Shown here: piece by piece, positions 1 through 7,685 of the stretch
Position numbering within the stretch: position 1 is the first letter of the stretch
How the letters are laid out: each line of letters starts with the position of its first letter
The notes under the pieces: model-generated
The model's database searches: none
The model's input: only the letters and a program-made list of their open reading frames with translations
Told to the model about the DNA's origin: nothing
Made by a program: the position numbers and the translations under genes
Assembly: GCA_964355775.1 (NCBI GenBank)
Contig: CAYHEP010000001.1
Location: 1-58,880, forward strand
DNA length: 58,880 nucleotides
DNA from: JBBTSB01 sp964355775
GTDB lineage: Bacteria; Patescibacteriota; Minisyncoccia; 2-02-FULL-40-12; IGHO2-01-FULL-4-A
Direction of reading: 5' to 3'

Positions 1-2
1 TC

Positions 3-155
3 AAAAAAGGCGTTGTTAATGCCGTAGTGCCTACCATACAATTGCATGGCAAAGCAGCAAGAGATCTTGATAAACTTGTAGAAGAAGGACTCGAGGAGTA
101 CTATTCCGGAAAAGCAAGAGAGATTAAGTCTTTAGCTGACCTTGATTACTCATAA
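3..155 (+). CDS. C-terminal fragment of an unrecognised protein
   Basis: An open frame enters from the left edge and stops with TAA, leaving the last 50 residues. The tail is charged and ends in GKAREIKSLADLDYS. Its helical, acidic look would fit a small antitoxin or regulator, but no family can be named. No partner toxin follows directly; the next gene begins about 90 nt later. Confidence 0.5.
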   Translation, partial: KKGVVNAVVPTIQLHGKAARDLDKLVEEGLEEYYSGKAREIKSLADLDYS

Positions 156-246
156 AATTCGCATTTATAACATCTGATATTGTGATGTATTTGGATATTG
201 GTACCCACGACGAGGTGTATTAGTAATGTAAATATAATCCACGATC

Positions 247-1866
247 GTGGAAGATAAAAACATGGAGCAACGCCGATGTAACAACTGCAAACAAGATTTT
301 CAGATCATCGACGACGATTTTGGTTTTTATGAGAAGATAAAAGTTCCGCCTCCGACCCAGTGCCCGCAATGCCGGATGGCGCAGATGCTGGTGTGGCGCA
401 ATGAGCGTTCGTTGTACAAGCGCCAGTGCGATCTGTGTAAAAAAGACATCATTTGCATGTACCGGCCCGGGACGCCTTTTCCAATTTATTGCCGAGACTG
501 CTGGCTTTCTGACAAATGGGATCCGACGGAGTATGGCAGGGAATATGATATGGGTAAGCCGTTTTTTGAGCAGTTCGCTGAACTGCAGAATGTCGTCCCG
601 CGCCCGGCGCTTAACGAAACCGACAACATCAACTCTGATTACTGCAACTTTACCTCCCATCAGAAAAATTGCTACCTCATGTTTGGTAGTTGGTTCAACG
701 AAAACTGTGGCTATGGTCAGACGGTTCTCGAAAGCAAAGATTGCTGGGACTGTATTTTTGTAAAAAATTCCGAAGGGTGTGTTGGGTCGCTCGACCTAAC
801 CAAGTGCTACCAGACGCATTTTAGTCAAAACTGTGTTGCGTGTTCGGACTCGGCATTTTTGTATGATTGCAAAAACTGCCAGAACTGCCTGTTTAGCTAC
901 AATTTGCGCAATAAAACGTACTATGCATATAATAAACCGGTTTCCAAAGAAGAATATGCAAAAATAAAAGAGACGATGTACGCTCCTGAGAAATTTGCCG
1001 CATTCCGCAAAGAGGTCCAAGAAAAAGCGATCCATAAGTTTATGACCGGCGAGCAAAACCAAAACGTTTCCGGTGATTTTATCTATCATTCAAAAAACGT
1101 CCACAAGTCTTTTTATATTCACGATGGTGAAAATGAGAAATATGCGGTGCGAGGCGGAAAGGGACAAAAAGATTCCATGGATGTGTTTGGTGTACATGCA
1201 GGAGAGCTTGCGTATATGTCTATCAATGCGGATTTCTCATCACGGATCAAGTTTGTGATTAGCGGGGAAAATAATATAGACTCTACGTACCTCATCGACT
1301 GCTACAGCACCGAAAATTCTTTTGGTTGTATTTCGTTGCGGAAAAAACAGTACTGCATTTTGAATAAACAATATAGCTCCGAGGAATACGAAAAACTTAA
1401 GAGTATGTGTTTGCAACATATGGCGGAAACACATACTTACGGAGAGTTTTTTCCGATGAATATAAGTCCTTTTGCCTACAACGAAACGATCGCCCAAGAG
1501 TACTTTCCTATGACGAAGCAAACTGCTCCGACTTGGTATGACATTCCGGAAAAAGAGTATCAAATTGGTGGCGATATCATACTCTGTGATGCATGGGCGC
1601 AAGATAAAGAAAAGGCGAAAGAACACAAGTGTACCAAAGCCTTTCGTATTACGCCCAATGAGCGGGGAGTTTATGAAAAATACGGTATCCCGCTTCCGAC
1701 CAAGTGTCCCAATACGAGATTTTTTGAAAAGTTCAGCATGCGCAACCCGGTCCGGTTCTATAGCCGGACGTGCACCAACTGTGGCAAAGATATAGAAACT
1801 ACCTATTCACCTGAACGCAAAGAGATGATATATTGCGAGCAATGCTATCAGCAAGCAATTGTCTAG
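247..1866 (+). CDS. Cys-rich zinc-ribbon protein, copy 1
   Basis: About 539 residues with many CxxC pairs. The N-terminal block has CNNCKQDF, then CPQCRMAQ, then CDLCKKD and YCRDCW; the C-terminal block has CTNCGKD and YCEQCYQQ. These are structural zinc-ribbon knuckles. The central half is also Cys-rich (CKNCQNC). This is a protein type common in CPR genomes, sometimes labelled CaiB/BaiF in databases without support; its function is unknown. The start is GTG 247, 8 nt after TATAAT (233-238); ATG 262 is an alternative with a GGAAG before it. The 247 start aligns with the N-terminus of its paralogue at 2573. Confidence 0.8.
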   Translation: MEDKNMEQRRCNNCKQDFQIIDDDFGFYEKIKVPPPTQCPQCRMAQMLVWRNERSLYKRQCDLCKKDIICMYRPGTPFPIYCRDCWLSDKWDPTEYGREYDMGKPFFEQFAELQNVVPRPALNETDNINSDYCNFTSHQKNCYLMFGSWFNENCGYGQTVLESKDCWDCIFVKNSEGCVGSLDLTKCYQTHFSQNCVACSDSAFLYDCKNCQNCLFSYNLRNKTYYAYNKPVSKEEYAKIKETMYAPEKFAAFRKEVQEKAIHKFMTGEQNQNVSGDFIYHSKNVHKSFYIHDGENEKYAVRGGKGQKDSMDVFGVHAGELAYMSINADFSSRIKFVISGENNIDSTYLIDCYSTENSFGCISLRKKQYCILNKQYSSEEYEKLKSMCLQHMAETHTYGEFFPMNISPFAYNETIAQEYFPMTKQTAPTWYDIPEKEYQIGGDIILCDAWAQDKEKAKEHKCTKAFRITPNERGVYEKYGIPLPTKCPNTRFFEKFSMRNPVRFYSRTCTNCGKDIETTYSPERKEMIYCEQCYQQAIV

Positions 1867-2198
1867 AAACAAAAAATCATGAGCAGGTTCGCGTTATTTT
1901 CACCGAAGCTCAACGGCAACTGAAGATTCCTCGACATCCAGAGCTTCGTGACAAAAAATTTATCACAAGTCGTCTCAAGCGGACGATTGAAAATCCTGAT
2001 TTTATTTATCAAGATTTTGAGAAACCGAAGCGACGTATGGTCGTATACAAGGAAGAGTATCGTTTTGATGGGCGGGTACGATATACAAAGGTTGTGCTCG
2101 AGCGAAAAAAGAGCTATTATTTCGTTATCACAGCCTTTCGTCCTGATTTTGTAAAAGAACGAGGCAAAACAAAACGTATCTATGGCAAAGACAATTAA
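1842..2198 (+). CDS. Putative BECR-fold nuclease toxin (RelE/Barnase/EndoU-like)
   Basis: About 118 residues from ATG 1842, overlapping the end of the upstream zinc-ribbon gene; a TTG at 1833 is in frame further up. The order of features resembles phage-Barnase-EndoU-ColicinE5-RelE-type nucleases: an early RHPEL segment, a basic middle (KPKRRMVVYKEEYRF), a strand YTKVVLERK, and a terminal YYFVITAFRPDF strand. I infer an RNase toxin; no catalytic residue can be assigned with certainty. It overlaps the next gene by 17 nt, so the two are translated together, as toxin-antitoxin pairs usually are. Confidence 0.5.
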   Translation: MLSASNCLETKNHEQVRVIFTEAQRQLKIPRHPELRDKKFITSRLKRTIENPDFIYQDFEKPKRRMVVYKEEYRFDGRVRYTKVVLERKKSYYFVITAFRPDFVKERGKTKRIYGKDN

Positions 2199-2598
2199 TA
2201 AAAAACTCAAGGAAGCGGTAAAAAAAATCCCTAGACTAGCCGAAAAGGAGGGATGGGTTTTGACATTAGACCGTGATGAAGGGGCATTATTTTATTCCCC
2301 GAAATCTATCCCCGATAAAAGTGAACTTTTTCAAGTTACGGATGAGTATGCGCTGTATGTGGATAAGAATTTTAATCCTCGAGGAGTTATGATTGAATAT
2401 TTCAATGCGAATTTTCTTAAACATCATCAGGGATTGGAAAAGTTGAGCAAAAAACTCTTTGGATCAAGAAAGAAAATCGCTACCGTCAATCCTCGTGCAA
2501 AAGTTGACTTTGATGCATTTGTTTTGAAAACACTTCTCGAAGGTCTTATTGTCCAAGAAACTTTAGGAATTTATGGCACCAAGCACCGAACAGTATAG
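2182..2598 (+). CDS. Small protein paired with the putative toxin; possible antitoxin
   Basis: 138 residues; the ATG lies inside the end of the BECR-like gene, and the 3' end overlaps the next zinc-ribbon gene by 26 nt. The middle (LDRDEGALFYSPKS, later GVMIEYFNANFLKHH) loosely recalls DUF2283-type small proteins, which carry an early acidic/aromatic motif and a late GxxIxxAs motif. The N-terminus is lysine-rich. The role as antitoxin is inferred from gene pairing only; a structural partner of the zinc-ribbon proteins is an alternative. Confidence 0.45.
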   Translation: MAKTINKKLKEAVKKIPRLAEKEGWVLTLDRDEGALFYSPKSIPDKSELFQVTDEYALYVDKNFNPRGVMIEYFNANFLKHHQGLEKLSKKLFGSRKKIATVNPRAKVDFDAFVLKTLLEGLIVQETLGIYGTKHRTV

Positions 2599-4138
2599 TT
2601 GTAAAAACTGCTCACAACCCTTTACCCCGCATCCGGATGATCTTTCGTTTTATGAAAAGATGCAGGTGCCGGTGCCGAGGTACTGTCCGCCGTGCAGGAT
2701 GCAGAGGCGACTGGTGCATCGCAATGAGCGGATGCTATATCTTCGTCCCTGCGATAATTGTAAAACCGACGGCGTATCGATCTATCCGACGGGTACTCCG
2801 TGGCCCGTCTACTGCAATCCTTGCTGGTGGGGGGATTCGTGGGATGGCAAAGACTTTGGCATGGAGTACGATCACAAACGGCCGTTTTTTGAACAATATA
2901 TCGAGCTTCGCAACAAAGTTCCGCGAATCAATTTGCTCTGTATCACAAGTGTCAACTCGGAATATACAAATAACGCCGAAGACAACAAAAACTGCTATCT
3001 GCTGTTTGCGGCGGGGAAAAATGAAGACTGCATGTATGGAAGGCTTGTCGAGCATTGCAAATCAGTCGTTGATTGTTCATGGACGTACAACAGCGAGCTT
3101 TGCTATGAGTGCCTCGACGTGCGCCAGTGCTACGGGTGTTTGTATTGCGAACGATGTCAGACTAGCCGTGATCTTTTGTTTTGTTTTGATGTGCGTGGTT
3201 CGCAAAACTGTATTCTATGTACAAATTTGAGAAATAAATCATATTGCATAGAGAATAAGCAATACACAAAAGAAGAATATGAAAAGAAGAAAAAAGAGAT
3301 ATTGTCTGACATAGCATCAGCAAAAAAACGCTTTGAGGAACTCAAAGAAAAAGCAATCGTAAAATATGCATTTCAAACCAAATGCGTCAACGCGACGGGT
3401 GACTACCTCTTTAATTGCCGAGATTCGCATTTACTGTTTGATACCAGCAATGCCAAGGATTGTGCTTATTTGGCGGACGCGGAGGATCCGACCGATACAT
3501 TGGATTGCAACAACGTGTACTACAAGCCCGAGAGGTGCTTGGATGTCATGGGATCATTACAGTCATACAACTGCGCGTTTTCGACGTACATCATATATTG
3601 CAATAGCGTGCAATATTCCGACGGCCTGCAAAACTGTGAAAACTGTTTTGGCTCGATTGCGCTTAAGAAATCTTCGTACTGTATTTTGAATAAACAATAT
3701 AGCCCAGAAGAATATAAAAAACTTCGAGAGCAGATAATTGCGAACATGCCGGAATACGGAGATTTTTTATCGCCAGAAACCTCGCCGTTCAAATACAACG
3801 AAACACTTGCCAAAGATTATTTTCCTGATACAAAAGCCGAAGAAATCAAGACGGGCACGTACGGCAAAGAAAACGGCAAGGACGTCTTCGCCTGCGTAGA
3901 CTGCAAAAAGAATTTTAAAATTACGCCCAACGAGTTTGCTTTTTATGAGCGCATGGGTTTACCGCTTCCCCTCAAGGATTTTGAATGTAGGATGCAGGAT
4001 CGTCTGCGCAAACGCAATCCCCGCAAACTTTGGAAACGCCAGTGTATGAAATGTAATACCGACATCGAGACTACCTACGCTCCCGACCGTCCGGAGACCG
4101 TTTATTGTGAGTCTTGCTACCAGCAGGAAGTCGCTTGA
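2573..4138 (+). CDS. Cys-rich zinc-ribbon protein, copy 2
   Basis: 521 residues, clearly paralogous to the gene at 247: the same order of blocks, CKNCSQPF, CPPCRMQRR, CDNCKTD and YCNPCWWGD at the N-terminus, CVDCKKNFKITPNE, CRMQDR, CMKCNTD and YCESCYQQ at the C-terminus, with a Cys-rich middle (CLYCERCQTS). The shared ITPNE-x-x-x-YE-phrase precedes the last ribbon pair. Probably a nucleic-acid or protein-binding scaffold; function unknown. The duplicate copies bracket the toxin-like pair, so duplication or insertion shaped this locus. Confidence 0.8.
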   Translation: MAPSTEQYSCKNCSQPFTPHPDDLSFYEKMQVPVPRYCPPCRMQRRLVHRNERMLYLRPCDNCKTDGVSIYPTGTPWPVYCNPCWWGDSWDGKDFGMEYDHKRPFFEQYIELRNKVPRINLLCITSVNSEYTNNAEDNKNCYLLFAAGKNEDCMYGRLVEHCKSVVDCSWTYNSELCYECLDVRQCYGCLYCERCQTSRDLLFCFDVRGSQNCILCTNLRNKSYCIENKQYTKEEYEKKKKEILSDIASAKKRFEELKEKAIVKYAFQTKCVNATGDYLFNCRDSHLLFDTSNAKDCAYLADAEDPTDTLDCNNVYYKPERCLDVMGSLQSYNCAFSTYIIYCNSVQYSDGLQNCENCFGSIALKKSSYCILNKQYSPEEYKKLREQIIANMPEYGDFLSPETSPFKYNETLAKDYFPDTKAEEIKTGTYGKENGKDVFACVDCKKNFKITPNEFAFYERMGLPLPLKDFECRMQDRLRKRNPRKLWKRQCMKCNTDIETTYAPDRPETVYCESCYQQEVA

Positions 4139-4164
4139 CTTGCCCTCTTTTTTGTAGCACAATG
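4136..4164 (+). promoter_or_regulatory. Promoter of the GC-rich 66-residue gene
   Basis: TTGACT (4136-4141), 17-bp spacer, CACAAT (4159-4164), immediately after the zinc-ribbon stop codon. A CGCCCG/CGGGCG hairpin follows in the leader, ending just before the ribosome-binding site of the 4214 gene. Confidence 0.45.
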
Positions 4165-4213
4165 CCAGTATTTCGCCCGGCTTTTTGACCGCGGGCGAGG
4201 AAGGAGGCGCCAC

Positions 4214-4414
4214 GTGCGCCAATGGGGTGTTCCGGATAATCTGGACTCCGACGGCAACATACTTCGGCCGCCGTCGAGGAGGCCGGCGGAGCCAAAGAAG
4301 AAGACGGAGAAGCCACCGTCCGAGCCGGCTTCGCCGCCGGTGAAGAAGGACGAACATGTCGGGAGCGAAGGGGTGGCGGAGGACGATTCCGCCCGACCCA
4401 TCGACTTCCGGTAG
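4214..4414 (+). CDS. Small proline/lysine-rich GC-rich protein
   Basis: 66 residues from GTG 4214, preceded by GGAGG with a 6-nt spacer inside a purine run. The protein is low-complexity (PSRRPAEPKKKTEKPPSEP) with an acidic tail, so it is likely disordered. Base composition is far richer in GC than the flanking genes. Promoter, leader hairpin, SD and terminator form a self-contained cassette similar to others in the window. No homologue is recognised; translation is plausible, not proven. Confidence 0.4.
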   Translation: MRQWGVPDNLDSDGNILRPPSRRPAEPKKKTEKPPSEPASPPVKKDEHVGSEGVAEDDSARPIDFR

Positions 4415-4488
4415 TCCAGCAGTTCATTTCGGTCCCGGCGAGGGGACTTTAACAAAAGGAGGTGAGATTAGTCTTTCCTCAAACGGCA

Positions 4489-4525
4489 ACGCGGTGCTCG
4501 CCAACCGCGCTTTTTAATTTTTTGC
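4489..4525 (+). terminator. Rho-independent terminator
   Basis: Stem GCGGT/ACCGC (4491-4495 and 4504-4508) with flanking pairs, followed by TTTTTAATTTTTT. It closes the small cassette upstream of the mraZ promoter. Confidence 0.6.
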
Positions 4526-4541
4526 AGTGGATAACTTGCTC

Positions 4542-4571
4542 TTGCGCCGGTGTAAGGTGGTGGTGTATTAT
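4542..4571 (+). promoter_or_regulatory. Probable mraZ operon promoter
   Basis: TTGCGC (4542-4547), 18-bp spacer, TATTAT (4566-4571). The predicted start of transcription (about 4578) lies at the edge of the MraZ box, so MraZ would block initiation or early elongation. Confidence 0.5.
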
Positions 4572-4580
4572 GGTCTGGTG

Positions 4581-4610
4581 GTGGGAGAAAGTGGATAAGA
4601 GTGGGGATAA
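4581..4610 (+). promoter_or_regulatory. MraZ box: three 10-bp-spaced GTGG repeats
   Basis: Three direct repeats in exact 10-bp register: GTGGGAGAAA, GTGGATAAGA, GTGGGGATAA. This matches the known MraZ operator design of TGGGN direct repeats spaced by one helical turn in front of mraZ. More GTGG words upstream (4557-4580) may extend it. It implies autoregulation of the division/wall operon. Confidence 0.8.
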
Positions 4611-4697
4611 GTTCTTTCAACAGTGGACAAGTACCAGTAAGTAGCTGACCGGACCAGTTCTTTTATTAAGTAAAATTTGTTGGCTGCTTACTGATAT

Positions 4698-5132
4698 ATG
4701 TTCATAGGTGAGTATAAACATACGCTGGATCCCAAGAAACGGCTGGCGGTTCCTTCAAAATTACGGAGGGAAATCGGTGAAAAAGCCGTTTTGACCCGAG
4801 GCTTGGAAAACTGTCTCTTCTTATTTGCTATGAATGTTTGGGAAGAGCTTGCGGTAAAATTGAGTTCTTTGCCGATGGGACAAAAAGATTCGAGAGGTTT
4901 TGCACGATTACTGCTTTCTGGAGCATCAGAAGTCGAACTTGACCAGTTAGGTCGGGTACTCATTCCTGATTACCTGCGAGACTATGCTGGGCTCCAAAAA
5001 GAAGTGATTGTGGCGGGAGTGGGCAAGCGGTTGGAGATTTGGGATTCAGCTAAGTGGCGCGTGTACAAATCTGATATTGAGAAGAATGGCGATCAGATTG
5101 CAGAAAAATTGGGTGAGATCGGCATGATATGA
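4698..5132 (+). CDS. mraZ: Transcriptional regulator MraZ
   Basis: 144 residues, normal length. Two SpoVT-AbrB-type halves, the first beginning MFIGEYKHTLDPKKRLAVPSKLR, the second with ELDQLGRVLIPDYLRDYA; both carry the DxxGRxxxP/PxxLR signature. MraZ forms ring oligomers that bind GTGGG direct repeats at its own promoter, present at 4581-4610. First gene of the division/wall operon; overlaps rsmH by 4 nt (ATGA), so translation is coupled. Confidence 0.95.
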   Translation: MFIGEYKHTLDPKKRLAVPSKLRREIGEKAVLTRGLENCLFLFAMNVWEELAVKLSSLPMGQKDSRGFARLLLSGASEVELDQLGRVLIPDYLRDYAGLQKEVIVAGVGKRLEIWDSAKWRVYKSDIEKNGDQIAEKLGEIGMI

Positions 5133-5938
5133 GCCACGTTCCTGTTCTTTTAAAAGAAGTCTTAGAAGTACTACAGCCAGCCCCGGGCAAAGTTTTTGTT
5201 GATGGGACGGCCAATGGCGGCGGTCATTCGACCGCCCTTCGGGAGCACGGCGCGAGGGTAATCATGATTGAACTTGATCCTGATCTTGCGCAACAGATCG
5301 GAGCGATTCATGGCAACTATGCCGATATTGCAACGTTGGTCCGTGAGCAAGTCGATGGTGTCCTGTTGGATCTTGGTTTTTCATCACAACAACTTGAGTC
5401 CGGTCGGGGATTCAGTTTTCAAAAAGACGAACCGCTCGACATGCGATATAACTACGAAGAAGGCAAGACGGCGGCAGATATTTTAAATACACGATCAGAA
5501 GAAGAGATTGCGAGGATTTTGAAAGAGTATGGAGAAGAAAGATTTGATGGGAGAATTGCAAGCGCGATTGTACGGCACCGGCCCATCACGACGACATTTC
5601 AGCTTGTTCGAGCGATAGAGAGCGTGGTGCCAAGAAGAGGAAAGATACATCCGGCGACACGTACATTTCAGGCATTGCGTATTGCAGTCAACCACGAGCT
5701 TGAGAATTTACAGAAAGGACTGGAGGGGGCAGTGAAAATCGCGCCGATCGTCGCAGTCATCACGTTTCATAGTTTGGAAGACCGGATCGTGAAAAAGTTT
5801 GTCCGCCACCGGGCTGGCGGACCCGCCAGTGTAGTGGCGGGGAAGCCCATCAAGGCAAGATGGGAAGAAGTGAAGATGAACAGAAGAGCAAGAAGCGCAA
5901 AATTACGGGTTGTTGAACGCACAACTCCCGCAAAGTGA
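5129..5938 (+). CDS. rsmH: 16S rRNA m4C1402 methyltransferase RsmH (MraW)
   Basis: 269 residues. N-terminal SHVPVLLKEVLEVL, SAM-binding FVDGTANGGGHS, then DGVLLDLGFSSQQL and the late ITFHSLEDRIVKKF motif identify the enzyme that N4-methylates C1402 in the 16S decoding centre. Shorter than the usual 300-310. Just after the FHSLEDR motif lies RHRAGGPASVVAGK, encoded by a GC-rich bi-palindromic repeat (5803-5842), an in-frame insertion in a surface segment. The stop overlaps the GTG of the next gene. Confidence 0.95.
   Translation: MSHVPVLLKEVLEVLQPAPGKVFVDGTANGGGHSTALREHGARVIMIELDPDLAQQIGAIHGNYADIATLVREQVDGVLLDLGFSSQQLESGRGFSFQKDEPLDMRYNYEEGKTAADILNTRSEEEIARILKEYGEERFDGRIASAIVRHRPITTTFQLVRAIESVVPRRGKIHPATRTFQALRIAVNHELENLQKGLEGAVKIAPIVAVITFHSLEDRIVKKFVRHRAGGPASVVAGKPIKARWEEVKMNRRARSAKLRVVERTTPAK
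5803..5842. repeat. GC-rich bi-palindromic repeat, family A copy 1
   Basis: Two adjacent hairpins, CCGCCA...TGGCGG and CCGCCA...TGGCGG, inside rsmH. The 40-nt unit is closely similar to 28433-28473 in dnaK and related to 29738-29777. It stays open in the rsmH reading frame. Confidence 0.8.
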
Positions 5939-6249
5939 TAGTATCAGGAGGAAAAATAAACACGGTTATTATTTCAGCGATATTCGCCATGCTGGTTTTT
6001 GGCATGATCCGTTCCAATACGCTCGTTTCAATGCGATATGGGACGACTGTAAAGAAACAACAGCTCAACAATCTCAATGTTTCGATTGCCGTTCAACAGA
6101 CAGAACTTGGCAGTAGCAATGATTTGTATTCGTTGGTATCCTTGAGTGAGCGTCTTGGCATGGTTGCCGGCAACAACGGTGAAGCGTTGTTTGTAACATC
6201 CGGCGTTGCGCTCAACAATACCAATGCCACCATCCAAAAGCAGAACTAA
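5935..6249 (+). CDS. FtsL-like division protein
   Basis: 104 residues from GTG 5935, overlapping the rsmH stop. One membrane segment (VIISAIFAMLVFGMI) near the N-terminus, then a Q/L-rich coiled-coil stretch (KKQQLNNLNVSIAVQQTEL). Position between rsmH and ftsI and this topology are those of FtsL, which with FtsB and FtsQ recruits and activates the septal synthase. Sequence conservation in FtsL is low, so the call rests on context and topology. Confidence 0.7.
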   Translation: MIVSGGKINTVIISAIFAMLVFGMIRSNTLVSMRYGTTVKKQQLNNLNVSIAVQQTELGSSNDLYSLVSLSERLGMVAGNNGEALFVTSGVALNNTNATIQKQN

Positions 6250-7669
6250 AGAAAACAGAGGCACGGGCAGGATGTTTTTCTTTGGAATATGCATTCTAAT
6301 TGCATTAAGCGCGGTATCCTACCGGCTTTTTTCGTTGTCGTATATCCAACATGAGAAATACGCAAAAGAAGCCCAATCCCAGCAGTCAAATCCTGCACTA
6401 CGTTTATCAAGAAGAGGTGACATTAGTGTGTACGATATATCCTCATTGAAAACCGTGCCAATCGCCACGACTTCAAAAGTGGGTTTGGATGTGAAGCGGG
6501 TCTATTCCAAGGGACCGTTTGCATCGCAAGTCCTTGGGTTTGTCGGATTTCAAGGTATAGATCGAGTCGGACAATACGGGGTAGAAGGATATCACGATGA
6601 TGCGCTGTTGGATGGAGACATTGTTTTGACTATTGATCCAAACATTCAGTCGTATGTTGAGTCTCGGCTCAACGAAGTACTTCGAAAATATTCCTCGGAG
6701 GGCGGTACTGCCATTGTTCAAGATCCGAAAACAGGAGCAATTCTTGCGATGGCCTCCTCGCCGAGCTTTGATCCCAATCATTATTCTGATTATTCGCTTG
6801 AACGGTATCTGAACTCCAATGTTCAGAAGCAATTCGAGCCGGGTTCGTCGTTTAAAGCGATCACCATGGCGGCAGCATTGGACACTGGATCAGTGACACC
6901 GGACACCACCTATACCGATACTGGCGTTCTTGAAGTCGGCGGATACAAGATTCGAAATTACAACGACGAAAGCAACGGCGTACAGACCATGCGCCAGGTT
7001 TTGGACAAGTCGCTCAATACCGGTGCCGCTTTTGCACAGCGTCGAACGGGAAATGATAAATTTTTAAATTATGTCGTAGGATTTGGATTCAGCCAAAAAA
7101 CTGGAATTGATCTCGCCGGAGAGATTAGCGGGAACATCAGCAATTTGTATCAAAATCGGCAGGTAAATTTTTCGACCGCCTCATTCGGACAGGGGATCGC
7201 CGTAACACCGCTCCAGCTCATCAATGCATACTCGGCTATCGCAAACGGCGGAAAACTGATGCGACCGTACGTAGTCAAGGAGATTGTATATGCAGACGGT
7301 ACTCGGAAACAAACGTTGCCGAAAATTATAGGCACTCCGATTCGGGAGCAGACAGCAGGAACGCTGACCGCAATGCTTGTGGATGTAGTGGACCATGGAT
7401 TCGACCAAGGACGTGTTTCGGGGTATGATGTTGCAGGTAAGACGGGTACGGCACAGATTCCTGATAAAGTTAATGGTGGCTATCTCGAAGATAATCAGTA
7501 TATTCACGATTTTGTCGGTTTCGCCCCTGCTTACGCACCGCGATTTGTTATTTTGTTGAAGATGGTTCGCCCCCAAGGAATCAAGTTTGCCTCACGCAGT
7601 TTGTCACCGGTTTTTTCTGATATCGCTGAGTATTTGTTGAGGTATTTTAAAATCCCGCCAACCCGATAA
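6224..7669 (+). CDS. ftsI: Peptidoglycan transpeptidase FtsI/PBP2-like
   Basis: About 481 residues from ATG 6224 (a TTG at 6206 is in frame). Membrane segment FFFGICILIALSAVSY, then a shortened dimerisation domain (RRGDISVYD) and a complete penicillin-binding domain: SSFK (SxxK nucleophile) near residue 209, SLN (SxN) and KTGTAQ. It cross-links septal peptidoglycan outside the membrane. It is 70-100 residues shorter than usual FtsI, the loss falling in the dimerisation domain. The start lies within the ftsL-like gene. Confidence 0.9.
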   Translation: MPPSKSRTKENRGTGRMFFFGICILIALSAVSYRLFSLSYIQHEKYAKEAQSQQSNPALRLSRRGDISVYDISSLKTVPIATTSKVGLDVKRVYSKGPFASQVLGFVGFQGIDRVGQYGVEGYHDDALLDGDIVLTIDPNIQSYVESRLNEVLRKYSSEGGTAIVQDPKTGAILAMASSPSFDPNHYSDYSLERYLNSNVQKQFEPGSSFKAITMAAALDTGSVTPDTTYTDTGVLEVGGYKIRNYNDESNGVQTMRQVLDKSLNTGAAFAQRRTGNDKFLNYVVGFGFSQKTGIDLAGEISGNISNLYQNRQVNFSTASFGQGIAVTPLQLINAYSAIANGGKLMRPYVVKEIVYADGTRKQTLPKIIGTPIREQTAGTLTAMLVDVVDHGFDQGRVSGYDVAGKTGTAQIPDKVNGGYLEDNQYIHDFVGFAPAYAPRFVILLKMVRPQGIKFASRSLSPVFSDIAEYLLRYFKIPPTR

Positions 7670-7685
7670 TCATGTAGCATGTATC

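Noticed and set aside
4462..4644. Frame of 60 codons overlapping the terminator and MraZ box
   Set aside because: It runs through a terminator, promoter and operator, and the SD overlaps the start codon.
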